A DNA stretch of 64,000 nt. Source: JADLCX01 sp964630785. Its GTDB lineage: Bacteria; Planctomycetota; Phycisphaerae; Phycisphaerales; UBA1924. Every line of letters starts with the position of its first letter. Position 1 is the stretch's first letter. The DNA is taken from assembly GCA_964630785.1 (NCBI GenBank), contig CAZVZG010000005.1:62001-126000 (forward strand), read 5' to 3'. Of this stretch, positions 59,377-64,000 are shown piece after piece. The notes under the pieces are model-generated. The model was not told where the DNA came from and ran no database searches. It saw only the letters and a list, made by a program, of their open reading frames with translations. The position numbers were made by a program, and so were the translations under genes.

Positions 59377-59853
59377 AGCAAAGTCGGGGCCCGAGCCGGA
59401 CGGCGTTTGACCCTTCCGCCCGGAACCCTTACCCTTTGTCCGGACATCCTGTGTTTCACGCACGCGTCTTTGGGCTTTTCTGAGGACTTCAGGCATGCAG
59501 ATGGTTTCACGCCATGCCCGGTGAGGCTCTGGTGAACTCGTTGGTGGGTGGCCGCACGGCCGCACACCCGCTCGCCAGGGAGCTCGCGCCCCCGCACCCG
59601 ACCCCGGAGCTCGGCTATTCCGAGATTCGCGGGGGCCGGTCGGAGCGAGGGTGTGGTCTTTTCCGCGCGGCGGAGGAGGTGGGCCTGCAATAGCAGCCCC
59701 AGCCCCCCACCCCCCACTCGGAAGCGGCCTCGGCCACGGGCGTGAAACAGGACGTTCGTGGCTGTGTTGTTTTTGATCCGGTTGGGAAAGACTCAGGGCG
59801 GCGGTTGAGCGTTTCGCCACGCCCCGTTCGACAACTCGACATCCAGGCAAAGC

Positions 59854-59857
59854 GGAG
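59854..59857 (+). promoter_or_regulatory. Ribosome-binding site deciding the nusA TTG start
   Basis: GGAG eight bases upstream of the TTG at 59866. It favours TTG over the in-frame ATG at 59881, which lies 23 bases from this site and would remove conserved residues. Confidence 0.6.
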
Positions 59858-59865
59858 ATTCGGCC

Positions 59866-61260
59866 TTGAACACCCAGGAGATGATGCGGATCCTCGACTC
59901 GATCGCCCGCGATCGCAAGATCGAACGGACCATGCTCGTGAAGGACCTCGAGCGTGCGATGGTGTCGGCCGCGCGGAAGTTCTACAACACGCTGGACACC
60001 GAGGAGTTCAGCTGCACGCTGGACCCGATGACCGGCTCGCTGCAGTTGTTCAGGCACGGCGAGCCGCTGGAGATGAACCCGCAGGACCTGGGCCGGATCG
60101 CGGCCCAGACGTTCAAACAGGTGATGATCCAGGGCTTCCGCGACGACGAGCGGCAGAGCGTGCTCGACGAGTTCGGCAAGCGCGTGGGCGAGATCACCAC
60201 CGGCAGCGTGCAGCGCTACGAGGGCGGGAGCCTGGTCGTGACGATCGACCGGGCCGAGGCGTTCATGCCGCGGAGCGAGCAGATTCCCGGAGAACAGTTC
60301 CAGGCGGGCGATCGGGTGCGGTGCCTGGTGCTGGACGTGCGGGACGTGGGCAACCAGGTGAAGATCGTGCTCAGCCGCAGCCACCCGGACTTCATCAAGA
60401 GGCTGTTCGAGGTCGAGGTGCCCGAGGTGGCCGAGAGGATCATCGAGATCAAGGCGATGGCCCGCGAGGCGGGTTACCGCACCAAGATCGCCGTGGCGTC
60501 GATCGACTCGAAGGTGGACGCGGTGGGCGCGTGCGTCGGCGTGCGGGGCAGCCGCATCAAGAACATCGTCGACGAGCTCAACGGTGAGAAGATCGACATC
60601 GTCCGCTGGAACGAGTCGAGCCAGATCCTGATCCAGAACGCGCTCAAGCCGGCCGAGGTGGCCGAGATCAGCCTGTGCTTCGAGCTCGGGCGGGCGACGG
60701 TCGTGGTGAAGGACGACCAGTTGAGCCTGGCGATCGGCAAGCGCGGGCAGAACGTCCGCCTCGCGGCCCGGCTCACCGGCTGGGACGTGGACATCCTCAC
60801 GCCCGACGAGTTCAACAAGGGCCTGGAGATCATGAGCCAAACGCTCACGAGCGTCGAGGGCATCTCCGAGGAGATGGCCGACCGCCTGGCCGCGCTGGGC
60901 ATGATCAGCGTGTTCGACGTCGAGGAGGTCGGTGCCGAGGTGCTGGTCAACGAACTGAGCATCCCGGAGGACCTCGCGGCCCGCGTCATCGAGACCGTGA
61001 GCGTCAGGGCCAAAGAAGTGGCCGAACAGCAGGCCAAGGACAAGGAAGAGGCCGAGAAGCGCAAACGCGAGGAGGAGGAAGCGGCACGGCGGTTGCTCTC
61101 GGGCGATATCCCCGAGGGCGGGGCCGATCCGGAGATGGCGGCGGCCGCCATCCTCGGCGCAGCGAGCGTGCCCGCGGTTTCAACGGCCGCAGAGCCCGCG
61201 GCTCAGGTCAGCCGGCGCGACGACGCGCGGGCGGCGGACATCCTCGGGCAGAACGGGTGA
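59866..61260 (+). CDS. nusA: Transcription termination/antitermination factor NusA
   Basis: 464 residues from a TTG start. The N-terminal domain runs about 1-130 (DSIARDRKIERTMLVKDLER), the S1 domain about 135-200 (GEITTGSVQRYEGGSLVVTI), KH1 and KH2 about 200-345 (VGACVGVRGSRIKNIVDELNGEKIDIV and LAIGKRGQNVRLAARLTGWDVDI). A helix-hairpin-helix-like unit follows (VEGISEEMADRLAALGM). The end is a charged coiled region (AKDKEEAEKRKREEEEAA) and a low-complexity tail. It binds RNA polymerase and nascent RNA to control pausing and termination. infB follows after 140 bp, the usual order, but ylxR is not between them. Confidence 0.95.
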   Translation: MNTQEMMRILDSIARDRKIERTMLVKDLERAMVSAARKFYNTLDTEEFSCTLDPMTGSLQLFRHGEPLEMNPQDLGRIAAQTFKQVMIQGFRDDERQSVLDEFGKRVGEITTGSVQRYEGGSLVVTIDRAEAFMPRSEQIPGEQFQAGDRVRCLVLDVRDVGNQVKIVLSRSHPDFIKRLFEVEVPEVAERIIEIKAMAREAGYRTKIAVASIDSKVDAVGACVGVRGSRIKNIVDELNGEKIDIVRWNESSQILIQNALKPAEVAEISLCFELGRATVVVKDDQLSLAIGKRGQNVRLAARLTGWDVDILTPDEFNKGLEIMSQTLTSVEGISEEMADRLAALGMISVFDVEEVGAEVLVNELSIPEDLAARVIETVSVRAKEVAEQQAKDKEEAEKRKREEEEAARRLLSGDIPEGGADPEMAAAAILGAASVPAVSTAAEPAAQVSRRDDARAADILGQNG

Positions 61261-61273
61261 CGGGATCCCGGGG

Positions 61274-61293
61274 CGTCCGGGTGGGCCCGGACG
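61274..61293 (+). terminator. Small hairpin between nusA and infB
   Basis: CGTCCGGG (61274-61281) pairs with CCCGGACG (61286-61293) across loop TGGG, 13 bp after the nusA stop. No T-tract follows. It may weaken read-through or be a processing site rather than a full terminator. Confidence 0.4.
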
Positions 61294-61390
61294 GGTTGGA
61301 GTCGGTGAGTTTCCCCGCCGTGAAGCGGGGCCGCGTGAGCAGGGCGGGGGGGGCGAACAACGGCGGAGCATTCGGCGCAGTTCAGTCAGC

Positions 61391-61394
61391 GGAG
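61391..61394 (+). promoter_or_regulatory. Ribosome-binding site deciding the infB TTG start
   Basis: GGAG six bases before the TTG at 61401, which starts the conserved AKRISDIAKDLGVQSK. No ATG fits the conserved N-terminus. Confidence 0.7.
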
Positions 61395-61400
61395 TGACGA

Positions 61401-64000
61401 TTGGCAAAACGGATTTCGGACATCGCGAAGGACCTCGGCGTTCAGTCCAAGGCGATCATCGAGAAGTGCCTGGCGGAGGGTGTGCCCTCCGACAAGGTCA
61501 AGGGCCACATGAGCACGGTCTCGCCGGGGCTGGAGGCGAGCATCCGCGACTGGTTCAGCGCGGGCGGCGCCTCGGGCACCGCGGTGGAGACGAGCGCGCA
61601 CATCGACGTGGAGCAGGTGCGCGCGACGACCAAGCGCACGCGTCCGAGCCGCACCAAGGCCAAGGCCGATTCGAGCACCACCGGCGACGACGCCGGCGGC
61701 GTGGCGGTCGAGACCGAGCCGGTGGCAAAGCCGCAGAAGCGGGCGCCAAAGAACACCACAGGCACGCCCCCCGCGCCCGAGACTTCCGTTGAGATCGTCG
61801 AATCCGGGCCGTCCGCGGGATCGAAGCACGCGCCCCCGACCTCGCCGGAGACCGACCACGTAGGCACCCGTGCCGCGGCGCTCGCACCGGAGGCCAGGCC
61901 GGCCGCGCCCAAGCAGGACCGCGGCTCCCGCACCGACGACGGCGGCCCGTCGCCCACCCTCCCCCATCCCCCCCACCCCCCAACCCCCCAACCCTCCCAC
62001 ACGGCCCATCCACCTGCGTCCAAGGGCCCGAGCTCTGCGCCACCGAACCAGCACTCACGGTCCGCGCCCGCCATCCGGCCCGCTCCGATGAATGTGCCGA
62101 GCCGCCCGAAGGTGGTCTCGCCCGCCGGGCCGAAGCTTGAGACGCGGACCGCGGTGAAGCTTTCGGGCCCCAAGGTCGTGCGCATCGAGGCGCCGGACGT
62201 GGTCAACCGCCCTCGCCCGCGTCGCGACGGCGAGAGCGGCGGGTTCCCGCGTCCGGGCGGGGCCGGAGACGAGTCCGGTCCGCGGCGAAATACGGGCGTG
62301 AACAAGCGTCGGGGCCCGGAGGCCGATCGCGCGGGCGTGCCCGCGCGCCGGCGCGGAGTCTCGGGCGCCAAGAGCGAAGGCGACATGCACTCGGGCATGT
62401 GGCGCGAGAAGGACCTCGCCGAACGTGACGCTCGCCTGAGCCGGGCGACCGGCTACCTCAAGGCGCGTCGCCAGCAGGCCCGCCGCCAACAGACCGCCAT
62501 TGGCGGCGAGCGGGCGTCGACCGCGGCCGAGACCGGCGGTGTCGTGCGCATCGCCGAGCCGTTCACGATCAAGGACTTGTCTGCGGCGACGGGCGTCAAG
62601 GCCGCGGAGATCCAGAAGAAGCTGCTCATCCAGCACAACGTCATGGCCAGCGTCAACAGCGGGATCGACCCGCTCAAGGCCCAGGAGATCATGGCGGACT
62701 GGAACATCGAGCTGGTCGTGGAGGAGGCCAAGAGCGCCGACCAGGCGGTATCGGAGAAATTCACCGGGCGGGAGATGGTCGATCAACGCTCGCGTGGCCC
62801 GATTGTGACCATCCTCGGGCACGTCGACCACGGCAAGACCAGCCTTCTGGACAAGATCCGCAACACCAACGTGGCCTCCGGCGAGGCCGGCGGCATCACC
62901 CAGGCCACCAGCGCCTTCCGCGTGCCGGTGACGGTCGGCGGCGAGACCAAGCAGGTCATCTTCCTGGACACGCCCGGCCACGAAGCGTTCACGTCGATGC
63001 GGGCCCGCGGCGCGTCGATCACCGACATCGTCGTGCTGGTGGTCTCGGCGCCCGAGGGCGTCATGCCCCAGACCATCGAGAGCATCAACCACGCCAAGGC
63101 GGCCAAGGTGCCGATCGTCGTCGCGCTCAACAAGATCGACCGGCCCGACGCGACCGACGCCCGCATCCAGCAGACCCTCGGCCAGCTCGCCGAGAACGGA
63201 CTCAACCCCGTCGAGTGGGGCGGCGACACCGAGGTCGTGCGCACCAGCGCAACCAAGGGCACGGGGATCGAACAACTGCTCGAAGTGCTGGACCTTCAGG
63301 GCCAGATGCTCGAGCTCAAGGCCGACTACGGCGGCCCCGCTCGCGGCACCGTCGTCGAGAGCCGGGTCGTCGAGGGCCGCGGCCCAGTGGCCAACGTGAT
63401 CGTTCAGGACGGCCAGCTCGATGTCGGCAACTTCATCGTGCTGGGACGGGCATTCGGGCGTGTGCGCGACATCGTGGACGACCGCGGGCAACGGCACAAG
63501 AAGGTTGGCCCGGCGATGGTCGTACAACTCTCGGGCTTCGACGAGCTCCCCAACGCGGGCGACAAGTTCTACATCGTCGACTCGCTCAAGGAGGCGCAGG
63601 ACGCCGCGGAGCAGCGCCGCGTGCGCGAGCGAGAGGCCCAGCTCGCCCAGCCGAAGGTCACGCTGGACACACTGCTGAGCCAGATGAAGGACGCGGACGT
63701 CAAGGAGATCCTGATCGTCCTCAAGGCCGACGTGCAGGGCTCGGTCGACGTGCTCAGGCACGAGATCGAGCGCGTCAAATCCGACGAGGTCAAGGCCCGT
63801 GTGCTGCACGCGGCGGTCGGCGGCATCGTCGAGAGCGACGTGCTCCTGGCCGACGCGTCCAAGGCGGTCATCATCGGGTTCAACGTCATCCCCAGCGGCA
63901 AGGCCCGCACGCTGGCCGAGGCCAAGGGCGTCGAGATCCGGTCCTACCAGGTCATCTACGAGATCACCGACGACATCAAGAAGGCCGCCGAGGGCCTCCT
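61401..64000 (+). CDS. infB: Translation initiation factor IF-2 (3' end outside window)
   Basis: 866 codons are visible and the frame is still open at the window end. The start is TTG at 61401 with GGAG six bases upstream. An IF2_N helix opens the protein (RISDIAKDLGVQSKAIIEKC). Then comes a long low-complexity Pro/Ala/Arg/Lys region (about 60-380) that includes a proline run encoded by a C-rich tract (61954-62000). A second IF2_N unit lies at about 388-440 (FTIKDLSAATGVKAAEIQKK), followed by the GTPase domain with G1 GHVDHGKT (473-480), G3 DTPGH (from residue 523) and G4 NKID (about 577). Domain II and the start of domain III complete the visible part. IF-2 brings fMet-tRNA to the 30S subunit. 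Confidence 0.95.
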   Translation, partial: MAKRISDIAKDLGVQSKAIIEKCLAEGVPSDKVKGHMSTVSPGLEASIRDWFSAGGASGTAVETSAHIDVEQVRATTKRTRPSRTKAKADSSTTGDDAGGVAVETEPVAKPQKRAPKNTTGTPPAPETSVEIVESGPSAGSKHAPPTSPETDHVGTRAAALAPEARPAAPKQDRGSRTDDGGPSPTLPHPPHPPTPQPSHTAHPPASKGPSSAPPNQHSRSAPAIRPAPMNVPSRPKVVSPAGPKLETRTAVKLSGPKVVRIEAPDVVNRPRPRRDGESGGFPRPGGAGDESGPRRNTGVNKRRGPEADRAGVPARRRGVSGAKSEGDMHSGMWREKDLAERDARLSRATGYLKARRQQARRQQTAIGGERASTAAETGGVVRIAEPFTIKDLSAATGVKAAEIQKKLLIQHNVMASVNSGIDPLKAQEIMADWNIELVVEEAKSADQAVSEKFTGREMVDQRSRGPIVTILGHVDHGKTSLLDKIRNTNVASGEAGGITQATSAFRVPVTVGGETKQVIFLDTPGHEAFTSMRARGASITDIVVLVVSAPEGVMPQTIESINHAKAAKVPIVVALNKIDRPDATDARIQQTLGQLAENGLNPVEWGGDTEVVRTSATKGTGIEQLLEVLDLQGQMLELKADYGGPARGTVVESRVVEGRGPVANVIVQDGQLDVGNFIVLGRAFGRVRDIVDDRGQRHKKVGPAMVVQLSGFDELPNAGDKFYIVDSLKEAQDAAEQRRVREREAQLAQPKVTLDTLLSQMKDADVKEILIVLKADVQGSVDVLRHEIERVKSDEVKARVLHAAVGGIVESDVLLADASKAVIIGFNVIPSGKARTLAEAKGVEIRSYQVIYEITDDIKKAAEGL

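Larger units (their letters stand above)
59335..59865. other. Leader region upstream of nusA
   Basis: 531 bp with no convincing gene. rimP, which often precedes nusA, is absent. It begins with an inverted repeat (59349-59376) that may end the phosphatase transcript. Near 59698-59728 there is a C-rich tract. The nusA promoter should lie here, but no boxes stand out. Confidence 0.6.

Noticed and set aside
61394..61792. 132-codon frame at the start of infB
   Set aside because: It is out of frame with IF-2, whose N-terminal helix and GTPase motifs define the real frame from the TTG at 61401.

Overview
The window is high-GC bacterial DNA that most likely comes from a Phycisphaerales-type planctomycete. 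The evidence is a tandem pair encoding a PSD1/planctomycete-cytochrome-c protein and a DUF1501 protein, three exported proteins ending in short dockerin-like tags (CPADxNxSG...VQDxFDFLAAxF...GC), N-terminal CxxCGYNLRGL zinc-ribbon membrane proteins, many Ser/Thr kinase and SpoIIE-type phosphatase domains, and a NagB/PIG-L fusion. The organism makes flagella (fliM). No prophage, insertion sequence, CRISPR array or rRNA operon is visible. The ends fall inside genes: gcvT at the left and infB at the right.

Layout. 1-5.2 kb: gcvT tail, a PLP cysteine-desulfurase-family enzyme, then a minus-strand group (zinc-ribbon membrane protein, zincin, SppA). 5.3-13.8 kb: a MoxR ATPase, a YdiJ-like FAD/Fe-S dehydrogenase, an exported DUF4139-type protein, and a divergent pair made of cysteine dioxygenase and a YeiH-type exporter. 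14-18.4 kb: a TPR-containing Ser/Thr kinase converging on, and overlapping, an FHA/GAF/SpoIIE phosphatase. 18.5-30 kb: a 2925-residue exported beta-helix/Ig-repeat protein and an NxxGxxAF-repeat protein, both dockerin-tagged. 30.6-33.2 kb: a two-gene envelope module (coiled-coil membrane protein, then an anchored NMT1-like/OmpA protein). 33.3-42.8 kb: amino-sugar and sugar genes. The minus operon is amidase, NagB-PIG-L, TIM-barrel isomerase and Gfo/Idh dehydrogenase; the plus genes are a META lipoprotein, a GHL10 hydrolase, a ROK kinase and a MalK/UgpC-type ABC ATPase. 42.9-51.5 kb: an unrecognised regulator-like protein divergent from a small dockerin-tagged protein, the PSD1/DUF1501 pair and an NHL-type protein. 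51.7-56.2 kb: a lysine-rich histone-like protein, a sodium/solute symporter with a zinc-ribbon tail, tRNA-Gly and dsbD. 56.25-57 kb: a repeat-rich spacer containing a 21-bp minisatellite and inverted GNRA-loop hairpins. 57-64 kb: fliM, a GAF/SpoIIE phosphatase, nusA and infB.

The most coherent functional unit is the 33-42 kb region, which reads as peptidoglycan or amino-sugar salvage: release by the amidase, deacetylation by PIG-L, phosphorylation by the ROK kinase, and deamination by NagB. The strongest candidates for undescribed biology are the dockerin-like tag system with its giant cysteine-rich cargo, the NMT1/OmpA envelope pair, the cysteine dioxygenase/YeiH sulfur pair, and the dispersed hairpin and minisatellite repeats. 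All functional calls come from reading translated sequence; no database search was run.
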